Assembly: GCF_032854445.1 (NCBI RefSeq)
Contig: NC_088304.1
Coordinates: 9,125,704-9,189,703 of the forward strand
From: Liolophura sinensis
Taxonomy: Eukaryota > Mollusca > Polyplacophora > Chitonida > Chitonidae
DNA: 64,000 nt
Direction of reading: 5' to 3'
Below are positions 21,901 through 30,525 of this stretch, one piece after another; within the stretch, counting starts at the first letter, position 1, and each line of letters opens with the position of its first letter. The notes below the pieces were generated by a model. The model was not told the DNA's origin. It saw only the letters and a program-made list of their open reading frames with translations, and ran no database searches. Made by a program: the position numbers and the translations under genes.

Positions 21901-24654
21901 GTGTTTCTTCGTTTTAAACCGGGAAAGTTCTCTGGAATTGATAGAAAAAAACATATAGTTAATCATTAAAATGCACCTATTATAGACAGCGACATTCTAT
22001 TACAGTACTTATGTTACATATATGATCTAGAAACCAGAGCAGCGACGACAGTGTGACAGTTTATAGTTGGTAAGTGGACACACGTGACCCGTGAAATGAG
22101 GCCTTTTGTCAGTTTACCTTTTGTCGGTTAAGGTTTTATTTTGTCCATGTAAATGCTTAGGCCGAACAACTTATCACCTGTCTAACATCATGGCTTATGC
22201 CGAATTAAGGCCTAGGCAATACTAACGCAAAATATATGTCAGATAAAGATCATTTAAAAGCTGTGCAGAGAAATTGTTCGAAATTTTTTCTTCAGAACTT
22301 GTTCAAACTAGTAAAATTTATTTTCTGACTGATAGATTTATTAATTTACTTGATTGGTAGTTTACGCCGTACTCAAGAACATTTCCCTTTACGACGACGG
22401 CCTACACTGTGGTGGGTGAAAACCCACGACTATCCGCAGGTTTACTGGAAGACCTTCTCACGTACATAAACTGCTAGGCTTGATCATTCAAACTGAGCAC
22501 ACATTTTTGCACATGCGTTATAACTAGAATATGTTGGGATAAATCGCCCTCATCTTACACTGTCAATACAAATTTCTGCACATGTTCTAGGACTAGAATA
22601 TGCAGAGATAGATCGCCCTCATATTACAATGTCCACACATTTTGCACACATGTTTTAGAACTAGAATATGCAGAGATAAATCGCCCTCATATTACAGTGC
22701 CAACACACATTTTTGCACATGCGCTAGAGCCAAAATATGCAGAGATAAATCGCCCTCATATTACAGTGTCAACACACATTTTTGCACATGCTTTAGAGCT
22801 AGAATATGCAGAGATAAATCTCCCTCATATTACGTTGTCAACACACATTTTGCAAATGCGTTATAGCTACAACATGTAGAGAAAATCGCCCTCATATTAC
22901 ACTGTCAACTGTACATAAAGCCAGTGTTTGGTTCAACTTTTCCATACTCCCTGTCCACCCATCGTTTATTATGTTAATAACATACTGGTGACAACATTCT
23001 CCGGTTTGACCTTTTCTGAAATACTGAAGGACAGGGTGGTGCATGGAATGATGGTGGTGGTGTTAAGGCACTAGCTTATTGCTCACAGAGCTTTTCTTTA
23101 GTGACAGGTGACAGTTGATATGTACACGTTGATATGCTGCAAGTTTGAATTCTTGCAAAGGAAATGTGTTCGTAAGTCTATAAGCTCGGTTTCGACGACA
23201 AGAACGAATTATTGTCATAATATTGACGTCATAATTATTTTTAAAAAAACAGCGGAATGTTGGCTATTTTTTGCTTTTCCTTGGCTCGGTTCTTCAAAAC
23301 TGGTATAAGACTTCATATCAGATTTAATTTTAAGCAGAGTCTTCAATTTTGTACTTATCCTAAAAAAAATTCTGCACCAGTATATTAAATATGAACTAAA
23401 ACTACTAAAACTGGGCCCTGCAGATTAACGGATTTGTCTACTCTGTGCAGTGCTATACCCATTTATGAAACATTCAAAATTTCTTGTGTTACATTTTAGC
23501 AACCATGGTTCTTGAATAAAACCTACATGAGTACGAAGGGAGGACCGATTGTTGACGTTAATAGAAAAAATTGAGTGATTTACCCCTGGTGCTGCTGTGA
23601 CAAGAAGAAACTTGGCCGATGTAACTAAGTTCTTATAATAGTAAATTGTATTTAGACCATATTATGTGCACACAAATGCTGTTGTTATCTACCCGGTAAT
23701 ATCATCCTTCTGAATTCGTTACGAAAGACATTTAGCACATTGCTTTGAATATTATGCTAACAATGATGGTTATAATATTCTTTTCCGAACTCACCAGGGG
23801 AATGCCAGGATCCTTCTGTAAATGTATGGTCCCGTCAACTTTCATTTCTCTAACTAATACTAGTACTAATATACAGAAGCGTCCTTCATATGACGTATAC
23901 GTATCTCGCTTTGCAGCTTTTGTTAGATTCGCAGTAAAATTTGATAATTTCACCCCTTTGTCATAAGTTATTAATTAAATAAAAATAGTGTGTCAAGGAT
24001 ACTCTCATTAAGACCTATGGACATTGTTTCCAGGATATATATATATAAACACAAACCACCAAAGAACTAAGAATGAAAATAGGACGGAATCATCCAAGGG
24101 CTTAGATGTTGATTCCGAAAAACGGTTAAAATGGTCGGCGTCGGCTTACCTTTATGGAAGACAGCCTCTGCGATTTTGTAGTCAATCATTTCCGCTCTCG
24201 TCTCTTCAATGCAGATCACATTTATCAGGTTTTGCGGTATACTACAAAATTTATTAACTGTGGAAACGACCCGCAGTCCGTTCGTGACGCTCAAAGAAAC
24301 GGCAGAATTTATCTCAAATTTTCCCCATTCATCGGTGATGTAGTCTGGGGATAGAACTATGGCAACAACTAGGCTCTTATCCATGCAGCCAATGATATTT
24401 TCGTGAATAAGCACACCTGGGGTGAAATCGCGGAGGGCTATGCAACATTTCAAGTTATATGGTGAGCTTTCAAGAGCTTCCACTCTGCCTTTAACAAATG
24501 CCAAATCTTCCCTATGGAAGGCGAAATATATATGGTATTCCTTTCCCTCTGGCAGGGTCCTGTCTTCACCACAAAATGGATTATCCAGATCTGGTGCGGG
24601 TCGTAGAGGTGTTCTTGCGAGGAATTTGTTCAGCTTGTTCCGCATTAACTCCAT
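6010..24654 (-). CDS. TIR-coiled coil-death-CARD-repeat protein, 11 exons, complete CDS
   Basis: Spliced minus-strand gene. Exons in transcription order: 24654-24150, 23847-23795, 20541-20400, 18746-18691, 17492-17430, 17163-17101, 12904-12647, 10828-10567, 8034-7723, 7455-7180, 6935-6010. All junctions are GT-AG with compatible phases, and the sum is 2916 nt, giving 971 residues plus stop. Layout: TIR about 38-165, short linker, coiled coil about 187-465, death domain about 468-545, CARD about 575-660, twelve 19-residue repeats about 680-910, and an unrelated C-terminal tail. TIR, death and CARD domains are homotypic adaptors of Toll/MyD88, NF-kB and caspase pathways, so a cytosolic immune or cell-death scaffold is the likely role (inference). 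There is no signal peptide or membrane segment. An in-frame stop lies eight codons before the ATG, which supports this start. The second exon (18 residues) was chosen by phase and is the least certain. I do not recognise a named orthologue; MyD88 has only death and TIR, in the opposite order. Confidence 0.85.
7180..7455 (-). CDS. Exon 10 of the TIR-death-CARD gene: CARD
   Basis: About residues 572-663. It starts VQPMDEADKKRLRENYQ, followed by a six-helix CARD pattern: LLVDDMM, EGYLRRAEILSGS, RIKRLLKTLPFCGSRALSE and FKNALMETGQSHL. The RLLKTL-x-x-x-G-x-x-A-x-x-x-F-x-x-AL signature between helices 4 and 6 is typical of CARDs. The donor is TCGCAG|GTAAAC. Confidence 0.88.
7723..8034 (-). CDS. Exon 9 of the TIR-death-CARD gene: death domain
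   Basis: About residues 468-571. The core reads GPNWLDVGRILGL, then DQLERI, then RELTERVIECWC and LNDAMAKLEIN. This is the death-domain pattern: W-x-x-(V/L)-(A/G)-x-x-L-G-L, an I/L-x-x-I helix 3, and a helix 4 ending in W before the last two helices. Two donors three bases apart are possible (7726 or 7723); both keep frame and differ by one glycine-containing codon. Confidence 0.88.
8608..8700 (-). mobile_element. Truncated SINE (CTTGGGG-tail family)
   Basis: Only the 3' tail part remains: GTGAGTGAGTGCTTGGGGTT followed by AACGTCGTACTTGACAATTT and CGAAGGAATCCTTAG. It lies upstream of the death-domain exon, in intron 8 of the gene. Confidence 0.65.
10567..10828 (-). CDS. Exon 8 of the TIR-death-CARD gene: pre-death-domain helical region
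   Basis: 262 nt, about residues 381-467, beginning KADEICTRLEPLQAIPG and ending QLLRDTV. It is mixed helical with an acidic linker (SNEIEDDANS). The acceptor is TTTGCAG|AAAGCG and the donor GTGG|GTATGT. The phase-1 exit joins the death-domain exon as TVGPNW. Confidence 0.85.
12647..12904 (-). CDS. Exon 7 of the TIR-death-CARD gene: coiled coil
   Basis: 258 nt, 86 residues, phase 0 at both ends, about residues 295-380. It starts CNELQAKCEEYLSQ, resembling the duplicated exons before it (Y/N-DELQ-x-x-x), which suggests the whole coiled coil grew by exon duplication. Rich in Q, E, K and L, with heptad spacing throughout. Confidence 0.85.
15291..15560 (+). mobile_element. Interspersed non-coding element (ACGACAGTGTGAT family)
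   Basis: Block order: GACGTACAGCATAGAGAGTA, CGACGACAGTGT, GTCTCTTGTAAATTAACCTC, GGTTTTATTCTAG, TTTATTAGACGTCACTGGTC, AATTACTCAAAATACTGTG. The same order recurs at 29569 and 41132, and in reverse at 16080 and 45120. No coding capacity. Probably a non-autonomous transposon of about 270-330 bp; termini not resolved. Confidence 0.6.
16080..16490 (-). mobile_element. Interspersed element (ACGACAGTGTGAT family), reverse copies
   Basis: Carries ATCACACTGTCGTCGATACT and GTGCTGTACGTCTTTAATTA, the reverse complements of the family's left end. A second, more diverged copy follows (AGACCAGTGACGTCTGAAAA, ATTACACTGTAGCCG). Confidence 0.55.
16814..16905 (-). mobile_element. SINE 3' fragment
   Basis: Reverse-oriented tail of the main SINE: ATTTATTTATTTGATTGGTA, then CGCCGTACACAAGAATAT and ACTTATACGATGGCGACCAG. 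The head is missing. Confidence 0.75.
17101..17163 (-). CDS. Exon 6 of the TIR-death-CARD gene, downstream copy of the duplicated exon
   Basis: Second 63-nt copy, with the same 19 leading residues as exon 5 but ending HW instead of QR. Its acceptor (CTACAG) and donor (GG|GTGAGT) are preserved. It adds another three heptads to the coiled coil if included. Confidence 0.8.
17430..17492 (-). CDS. Exon 5 of the TIR-death-CARD gene, upstream copy of a duplicated exon
   Basis: Exactly 63 nt, 21 codons (three heptads), phase 0 at both ends, beginning YDELQVEYGETLDEKHRLE and ending QR. It is nearly identical to the exon 329 bp further along the gene, and the intron flanks are duplicated as well. Because both are symmetric in phase, either or both can be spliced in without changing the frame. 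Confidence 0.8.
17690..17910 (+). mobile_element. tRNA-derived SINE, second family
   Basis: The head has tRNA-like boxes (GCTAGAGCGTCCGTTTCGAA, then GGGATCAAATCC). The body contains GTCATGTCTGGTGTCTTCGG, shared with 1305 and 45918. Confidence 0.65.
18691..18746 (-). CDS. Exon 4 of the TIR-death-CARD gene
   Basis: Fifty-six nt encoding SDHVIATKTGTENKDLVMK. The acceptor is TTTCCAG|GTGACC and the donor GAAG|GTTTGT. Its entry phase (1) and exit phase (0) fit only between exons 3 and 5. It continues the linker/coiled-coil section. Confidence 0.7.
19694..20250. mobile_element. Long inverted-repeat MITE-like element
   Basis: Left end TTAAAGGAGAAGAAAACACA; the right end matches in reverse (ATTTTTATGTTTTCTCC). 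The interior is itself partly palindromic (GGGACCGCCCTTTGG against GGTGGTCCCAAATA). A relative lies at 60470-60740, and the end motif recurs at 37953. No coding capacity. Confidence 0.6.
20400..20541 (-). CDS. Exon 3 of the TIR-death-CARD gene: start of coiled coil
   Basis: Encodes RDSSERKSLTAQVIRLNEAN and continues in heptad-like register through SFLERSVATL, DEKSKLEETV and NLLQQK. Hydrophobic residues alternate at 3-4 spacing, as in coiled coils. It ends in phase 1 at AAAAA|GTAAGA, matching the phase of the next exon. Confidence 0.8.
20672..20942 (+). mobile_element. Main SINE family, full-length copy with target-site duplication
   Basis: The tRNA-derived head GGGGCCTCCGTGGCTCAGTC contains the A box; the B box region is GAGCTCAAGACC. 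It ends AACACCAATC plus poly-A. It is flanked by a perfect 13-bp direct repeat, TCAATTAGGCTGA, at 20659-20671 and 20943-20955. This is the best reference copy in the window. Confidence 0.95.
21159..21388 (-). mobile_element. Main SINE family, 5'-truncated copy with target-site duplication
   Basis: Reverse copy lacking the A-box head. Flanked by the 13-bp repeat GGCTTAATACGAT at 21146-21158 and 21389-21401, showing that the truncation occurred at insertion. Confidence 0.93.
22020..22230 (+). mobile_element. Interspersed element (ACGACAGTGTGAT family), partial
   Basis: Contains AGCAGCGACGACAGTGTGAC, GGTTAAGGTTTTATTTTGTC and ATGTAAATGCTTAG in the family order. The right part is diverged. Confidence 0.5.
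22338..22475 (-). mobile_element. Diverged SINE 3' fragment
   Basis: Reverse tail: TTGATTGGTAGTTTACGCCG, TACTCAAGAACATTTCC, AACCCACGACTATCCGCAGG. Head absent. Confidence 0.7.
22490..22905. repeat. 69-bp minisatellite, about 6 copies
   Basis: Unit contains GCAGAGATAAATCGCCCTCA, TATTACAGTGTCAACACAC and TTTTGCACATGC. Its period is a multiple of three and stop-free in one plus frame, but there is no splice or start context; it is intronic to the TIR-death-CARD gene (intron 2). Confidence 0.85.
23795..23847 (-). CDS. Candidate exon 2 of the TIR-death-CARD gene (linker)
   Basis: Fifty-three nt encoding EMKVDGTIHLQKDPGIPL. It was selected because exon 1 ends in phase 1 while the coiled-coil exon must be entered in phase 0, so an exon of this phase pair is required. 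It has an AG acceptor and a good CTG|GTGAGT donor. The alternative AG two bases upstream would create a stop. No domain is recognised. Transcript data would settle it. Confidence 0.55.
24150..24654 (-). CDS. Exon 1 of the TIR-death-CARD gene: TIR domain
   Basis: Encodes residues 1-168. Box 1 is EYHIYFAFHRED (residues 39-50). Box 2 / BB loop is ALRDFTPGVLIHENI (73-87), with the RDxxPG signature of Toll, IL-1R and MyD88-type TIRs. Then come LVVAIVLSPDYITDEW (about 95-110) and FEINSAV, matching the strand D / helix C region with its conserved W and E (Trp110, Glu114). The exon ends ATAAAG|GTAAGC. A strong acceptor (T-tract then ATAG) at 24768 suggests a 112-nt 5' UTR portion (24655-24767) spliced to an upstream non-coding exon. 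Confidence 0.9.
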
Positions 24655-24902
24655 ATTAGTCGAGAGGAATAACTTCTATTAAGTCAATAGCTCCTCAGCT
24701 GACATCAGACAAGCATGTAGTCAAGGGATTTGTTTGATGGAATCTGTTAAACAAACGAAACCGTCACCTATGAAAAAAAGTTAATATGTCATCAGAAATG
24801 TTTTCACGTGTATAAAATCGGTCAGATTACACAAAGCTTATTTTAATCGGTCATGCAGCTGAAATCCCTGTACTAAAGATAGAGAGAAAAAAGTCATACC
24901 AT

Positions 24903-25050
24903 TTATTGGAATACTGGTCTGCCAGTAGCATGAGGATGGTCGTGCGTTGCCTCCGGGCTCTGCTCGGTTTCCTACCACCATAATGCTAGCCACCGTCGTA
25001 TAAGTGAAATGTTCATGAGTAAGGCGTAAAACACCTTTCAAATAACTAAA
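24903..25050 (+). mobile_element. Main SINE family, 5'-truncated copy
   Basis: Begins within GGTCTGCCAGTAGCATGAGG and runs through CACCATAATGCTAGCCACCG to AAAACACC. It lies about 250 bp upstream of the TIR-gene start codon, in the presumed first intron. Confidence 0.8.
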
Positions 25051-26010
25051 TAACTATTGAAATATTCCCAATATGTACCGAGCTACATACAAAAGTACGC
25101 TACCGCGATGAGTTACCAATTACTTTATTTGTGTATGGGAAGATTACCATTTTAAAAAATGGCTTAGACTGACAGTATAAAAAATATGTAAAAACTCAGT
25201 AAGACAAAAACATTCCGTCCTGAAACAGTGTGCTCTGCCCCTGGTATTTTCTCAATAAATGTAGATAGCAAGCATAAAGCATGATCGTCGCCATGTCGTA
25301 CTCCCAAAGCCACGTGAGTCGCTCGTCTAGAAGTATTCATCTATTTGTTTATTTATTTGGTTGGTGTTTGTATGGATTTAAATCATGTATTTCAGTTTAA
25401 AGCCAGTAGTAATGGAGCTGTTTAGGCATCTAGGCTTTATGTTGTATATTCAGTTAGTTTGGGGAGACAACTCTTGACTTTGAATGACTTTGTACATGTA
25501 ATAAGGACAAATTATTTCCCATGACATAGATTGTGATTATCAACCAATCATAATGGACAGCATTTTTGCTGAGTTTGTTGAAAAACCATGTGGTGAACTA
25601 GTCCAACATTTATTTCATCTCCAAACAAAATGTCTCAAAAAGCTACTGATTGGAGACTGTATTCGTGAGGGAAAGTAAGTAGTAACATCCCAAATGAGTC
25701 TAACTGCCTGTTTAATGAGAGGACAATCACAAATTTAAAGTAAGATTAATTAGTATTGCGTTCAGAATTTTCTGGTGGTAATGTTGTTGTTGTGAAATTA
25801 GAACATTACGTTTAACCAGATGTTAAATGAACAGTATTTTAAACTTAATGAGTAACTAAATTTTGTTTTGGTTATGCCTAAGGTTTAACCTAGAAATAAT
25901 CAAAGACAACTGTTATAGAAGAAGAGGAAAGAAGTTCCTGAGATCTGACTTGAGTCATTCCTCTCCTGTAGCCCGGATACAACGGTGTACACCTGGGAAC
26001 AGTGTAATGG
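25051..26010. other. Non-coding, no gene recognised
   Basis: AT-rich sequence with a short SINE tail remnant near 25350. Open frames are short and show no family motif. Confidence 0.4.
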
Positions 26011-28893
26011 ACACAGACCCCCATTACAACTTCCGTTTTTCAGTAGGGACGATTGTAGTTCTGTGTATTTTAGGGTGTAAAGTCTTTTTTTGCTGCCAGC
26101 CTGCCGTTTTTGGTGTACAGGTGCATGCTTGGTATCAAAATGATGGAAATTGTCTAAGCTTTGGGCAGGTATGAGTTTTAATGGTGAAAGTTTGAAATTC
26201 TGGGCGAGAGGACACAAGGAGACAGGTGGTGATGAGGCTGCGAGTGGCGTCCCCTTGGCGTTGCTAGGCACCCCTCCCAGCTGCCGGCATGTAAAGGTCC
26301 AGATTTTGACGGTCAACCTATGTCAAGATTTTTACAGCTTCTTTCTCACAGGCTGGGCCAGGTATGCACCAAAGCTTATTGGCCTCGGAATGTTTGGGAC
26401 TGAGCTACAGCGCTAAACGTTAACATTGTCGCTTATGGAAAACTAATGGGGGTCTGTGGCCTGATCTGTCCACTTGTGCCAAAACATGTAATATGTCACT
26501 GTGTGCTCAGATTTCGCAGCAGCCTGATAATATTTGGTGGGTACATCTGCGATGTGGTTTGCATTGACATGGAACTTGATTGAGCAGTTTTAAAGCTTTT
26601 TAATTCTATATTTTCCCCACATATCCATTTTGTCTAAAAATCGGCTAAAACGCTCTGTGGTCAAGGGTAGTACAGGAGTATAAACAGACTGGAACAAACA
26701 CAGACAATGTTTCATTGTTCCTGGTTTTTAAAATGTCTCTTTTGGGGCTGACATTTGATAAATAATGCAAAATTTGAGTGCTGCGAGTGAAATTGGAGTA
26801 TGTGGCTGAGAGATAGGGTGGTGTGATTAAGGATGGTCAATAAGGCCTTGCATCACATATAAGGGCCCAGCCTCACACAGGTGGATAAAAACCCATCAGC
26901 AGATTAATTTACTTGGCTAGAGTAGTAGAGAGGGCCAGTGTGCATTTAATTTACAAACCAAGTCAGGTTCCTCCCATGTGTGCCACCACACACTAGGTAA
27001 ATGTGCTTCAAATCATCCTGCAGGTCACAAAACATTAAGAACAGGCATCTCTGCTGCAACACTGTCTGCTGTTTTGGGCATAGACTTGAAGTGGACAAGG
27101 TAAATTTTCCTCTTTAAACTTAAAAATAAACCACTGTAGGCATGTAGTTTTCATTGCATGTGTGTATTCATTCCTCTGACAAGTTACATGTGCACTCACA
27201 CAGTATGTGTGGCGTTGGAACAAAAATGATCAATTTCAAGTTTCTAGCGTACATGTAAGTGTGATCTGTTGGAATATTGCCCTTGTGAAAATGAGTCTCT
27301 GCCCCACCAGGTGTCTGTTTCTCCACCAGAACATAGTACGCTGTTCCTGCGACATCTCAAGGAGTTTTTGTTTTAGTATCTGGCCCAGTGTGGCATCCAC
27401 CTCCCTGGGCAACTGGGATTTTTTTTATGTTTCCAATGTCCTCACACACAAGTTAGAAATTAGACAGCTACATATGGCTTTCACATCCTAGTTTAATACC
27501 TATTGAGCTTTTGTCTTGGTTTCCCTCTTTAGATCTTGTCTCCCAAACATGGCGTCAGTGAACTTTGCCTGGTTTATGCATATATTGAACTGGGATCTAC
27601 CTAGGTGAGTGGGGTCTGCTGGCCGTTCAGCTTCCTCAAAGGCCTGACCATTCGGATGCAGTCTTCCACTCCCTTGGCCGACCTAGAATCCCCGTCATTG
27701 GTCCGGTACTACACCATGACACATACCCCTCCAGCCCCCCCCCCCCCCACAACCAGGGAAACGTCACAGGTTTCTCATATATGTACGGACAGTTTGAATG
27801 TCCATTCCTCATGCCCACCCAGGAACACCCAGTGTGGAACCTGATTACGGATGTAATTTCTCACTGATTATTTGAGGATTTCTGTGTTGTTACAGGTTAA
27901 AAAGTATAGCTTTTCCCCTCTTCTTGGGTCCCTTCAACATGTCTTGGGAGGGTTGCCTTGCTGACTGTCTGAATGACCAATGTGCATGTACTGTGTGGCT
28001 GTATTTTTGTAAGTGGCAAATTCATATTTCTCCCCTCTACTTATCTCTTGTAGATGCCAGTGTCACACTTTGGTGTTTGTTATGTGGAAAGTACTAATTT
28101 AGTCTGAGGCAACAACACAGGTGATGGGATTCTTTTGCACTGTGAGTTGAGGTAAGCCAGCCAACCAATGGCAGCCATGGGGGAGACGGGAAAGGGGGGT
28201 AGTGGGGGGGGGGGGATTTTTTAAAGGGTTTTATGATGTGAATCACTATGTAAAAGGGATACTAGTCTTTTCTTTAGCCCTATCCATGGAAACTGTGCCT
28301 ATGAGCATTTCTATATCAATTTGGATGCATATGTTTACTTTGATGGTGATCAAAATGTACTTTTCTGGAATTTTGAAACTCCGCATTGCTACCCACCTGT
28401 ATCACTTTAAGTCAAATTTTGCACAAAGTTGCTAAAAGGTATTCCCTATATTTTGTAAGTAAATTGTCAGATAAATTACCTGTCTTTTGATATATATTTT
28501 GACACTTTTGGCTTTTAATTATTTTCTTAACACTGCTGTAAACAAGAAAATCTACTTGAAAATCCATAATTTTCTAAATGTTTGTCAATGGAAAATGTAA
28601 AATACTTTGTCATAGGAATTTTTTCATTTTTCTTGCAGATATACATACCAGCTTTCCAAAACATTTGACCTGGTTAAGATATTTTGAACGGTATGTGCAC
28701 TACAGAGCTTTGAACTTCGTGCTTGAGGACGGACAAACAGACACATTTCCATGATAGGGGTACCCCAAGTTAAATTCCTCCTACTCAAAAGTTTTTGCAT
28801 GTATCAAGCTGTAACTTTATGTGTGAGGTTTAGAGGTAGTAAGCATTATGTGGTGCAAAAATTATTGATTTTGAAAAAACTTGGCTGGTGTAA
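26011..28893 (+). mobile_element. Unclassified ~2.9-kb repeat, copy 1
   Basis: Begins ACACAGACCCCCATTACAAC and ends near TTGGCTGGTGTAAT. Near-identical blocks occur in the same order in copy 2 (30992-34439), and the first ~410 bp again in copy 3. An 88-codon frame from 26150 is intact here and in copy 3 but interrupted in copy 2. No terminal inverted repeat, target duplication or transposase motif was found; possibly a non-autonomous element or a segmental duplication. Confidence 0.8.
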
Positions 28894-29130
28894 TCCCAAT
28901 ACAGTGTTTTAATGACGTCTGATAATTTGCAGCTATTCTCATTGTAATTTTTTTACGAAATGTTGTTTAAGCCATGGTGCAAGGGACGTGTGGGTTGCAA
29001 CGTTTTAGGCACGAATGTGAACAGTAAAAAATATCACACTGTCGTCATTGTTCTGAATATAATCCTTTAAAACAGCTTTAAAACCAGCAGACAAAAACTG
29101 CGAACCACCCATCTACATAATTACTCATCT

Positions 29131-29376
29131 GGGGGCTTCCGTGACAGAGGTGCTTGGCGTGTCAGCGTGGGCGTCGTGACCCAAGAGCGTGTAATCAAAA
29201 CGGTTGCTCTGCGCTAAAGTCCAGCCCATGCTGGCTACTTTTCCAGTGGGAGGGTCTGTCGTCAGTCTGTGAATGATCGTCTCAGCCTGGTTTCCTCCCA
29301 CCATAATGCTGACCGCGGTCGTGTAAATGAATTATTTTTTCAGTACGGCGTAAAACACCAATCAAATGAATAAATA
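29131..29376 (+). mobile_element. Main SINE family, diverged full-length copy
   Basis: Head GGGGGCTTCCGTGACAGAGG to tail AACACCAATCAAATGAATAA. Flanked by AATTACTCATC and AATAACTCATC (one mismatch), an aged target-site duplication. Confidence 0.85.
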
Positions 29377-29568
29377 AATAACTCATCATTATAACTGGAG
29401 ACATCAACACACAAACCTGACACATCTACATTTATCAGCTCCGATTTATCAGCTGATTCGGCCCATTTCTAAATATACCTACCTGGAAACACACCTGTTT
29501 AGTCCTTTCATTTACATTAATCCATATCACAAATGTTAGTTCAATTTGAAAACACCCCAGTGTAATTA

Positions 29569-29790
29569 AAGACGTACAGCATTGAGAGTACAACCAGAGC
29601 AGTGACGACAGTGTGATTTTATTCTGACTGTTCATGTAAATGCTTAAATAGTAGCCAATTGCACACCCCACTAACGCGATGGCTAAAGCAGATTTAGGTA
29701 AAAAAAAAGCAGTGAAGCGATTTATTAGACGTTACTAGTCAGAAATTACTCAAAATACGATGTTGTCTTCACATTTAACATACAAAATAA
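29569..29790 (+). mobile_element. Interspersed element (ACGACAGTGTGAT family)
   Basis: GACGTACAGCATTGAGAGTA, GCAGTGACGACAGTGTGATT, TTTATTAGACGTTACTAGTC and TTACTCAAAATACGATG in family order. Confidence 0.65.
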
Positions 29791-29999
29791 CATATAAGCG
29801 ACTTTCGTTGCGTACAAGGTACCATATAAACCATGTTCTATCCAGACTCAATCTCAGTCTTCAATATCAAATCTGATATACACATACACCTTTCGAATAC
29901 ATCCAGATAAGCCCCAAAGAAGCATACAGCGTATAAATGAGTACAATTTTCTTTTACTGATTGATTGGTGTTTTCCGTTGTACTCAAGTACATTGAAAG

Positions 30000-30235
30000 A
30001 CTACAATTGCTATGGACAGAGCAGACGACAGTGTCTAAGTGGCGGAAGTTCATATGGTCATAACGATGAAATACGGCCTCTTGTCAACTTAGCTCAGGAT
30101 TTATACTAACTGATCATGTAAATGATCATACAGCTCCAATATATATGTACCACAATGAAATATACAGCAGCATTAAGTAATAAAAAATATGCAGTGGTTT
30201 TAATTGTAATCGTTTGGACGTCACTGGTCTAGATC
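30000..30235 (+). mobile_element. Interspersed element (ACGACAGTGTGAT family), diverged
   Basis: AGAGCAGACGACAGTGTC, TACGGCCTCTTGTCAACTTA and TTGGACGTCACTGGTCTAGA in family order. A SINE begins directly after it. Confidence 0.55.
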
Positions 30236-30525
30236 ACAGGACCGGCCTGGGTATCACAGTTGGGAAAGCATCCTCTTCCAGATACGGTAGATCCAGGCTC
30301 AATCCTGGGTCAGGTCACACCTAACACCTGACAAGAGGAAGTTTCTCGCTTGGCGCTCGGAATGAAGAGGATTGTGCAACGACTGGTTGACCCATACCAG
30401 TATAATGGCTCGGGTGAGGCGACTTGCATCCAGTGAAGCAGCACTAGATAAAAGAGCGATGGAAATTCGTCCTGCAACAAGGACTGAAAAATCGTTAAAC
30501 TCCAAGCACTCACTCAGTCTTGAAC
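30236..30525 (+). mobile_element. tRNA-derived SINE (CTTGGGG-tail family)
   Basis: Head CGGCCTGGGTATCACAGTTG, B-box-like GGCTCAATCC, body CCAGTATAATGGCTCGG and AAGCAGCACTAGATAAAAGA, tail CAAGCACTCACTCAGTC. Confidence 0.75.

Noticed and set aside
26150-26416. 88-codon frame in the 2.9-kb repeat as a real gene
   Set aside because: Intact in copies 1 and 3 but stopped in copy 2, no recognised domain, and it spans a likely non-coding conserved block. Kept only as a note in the repeat entry.
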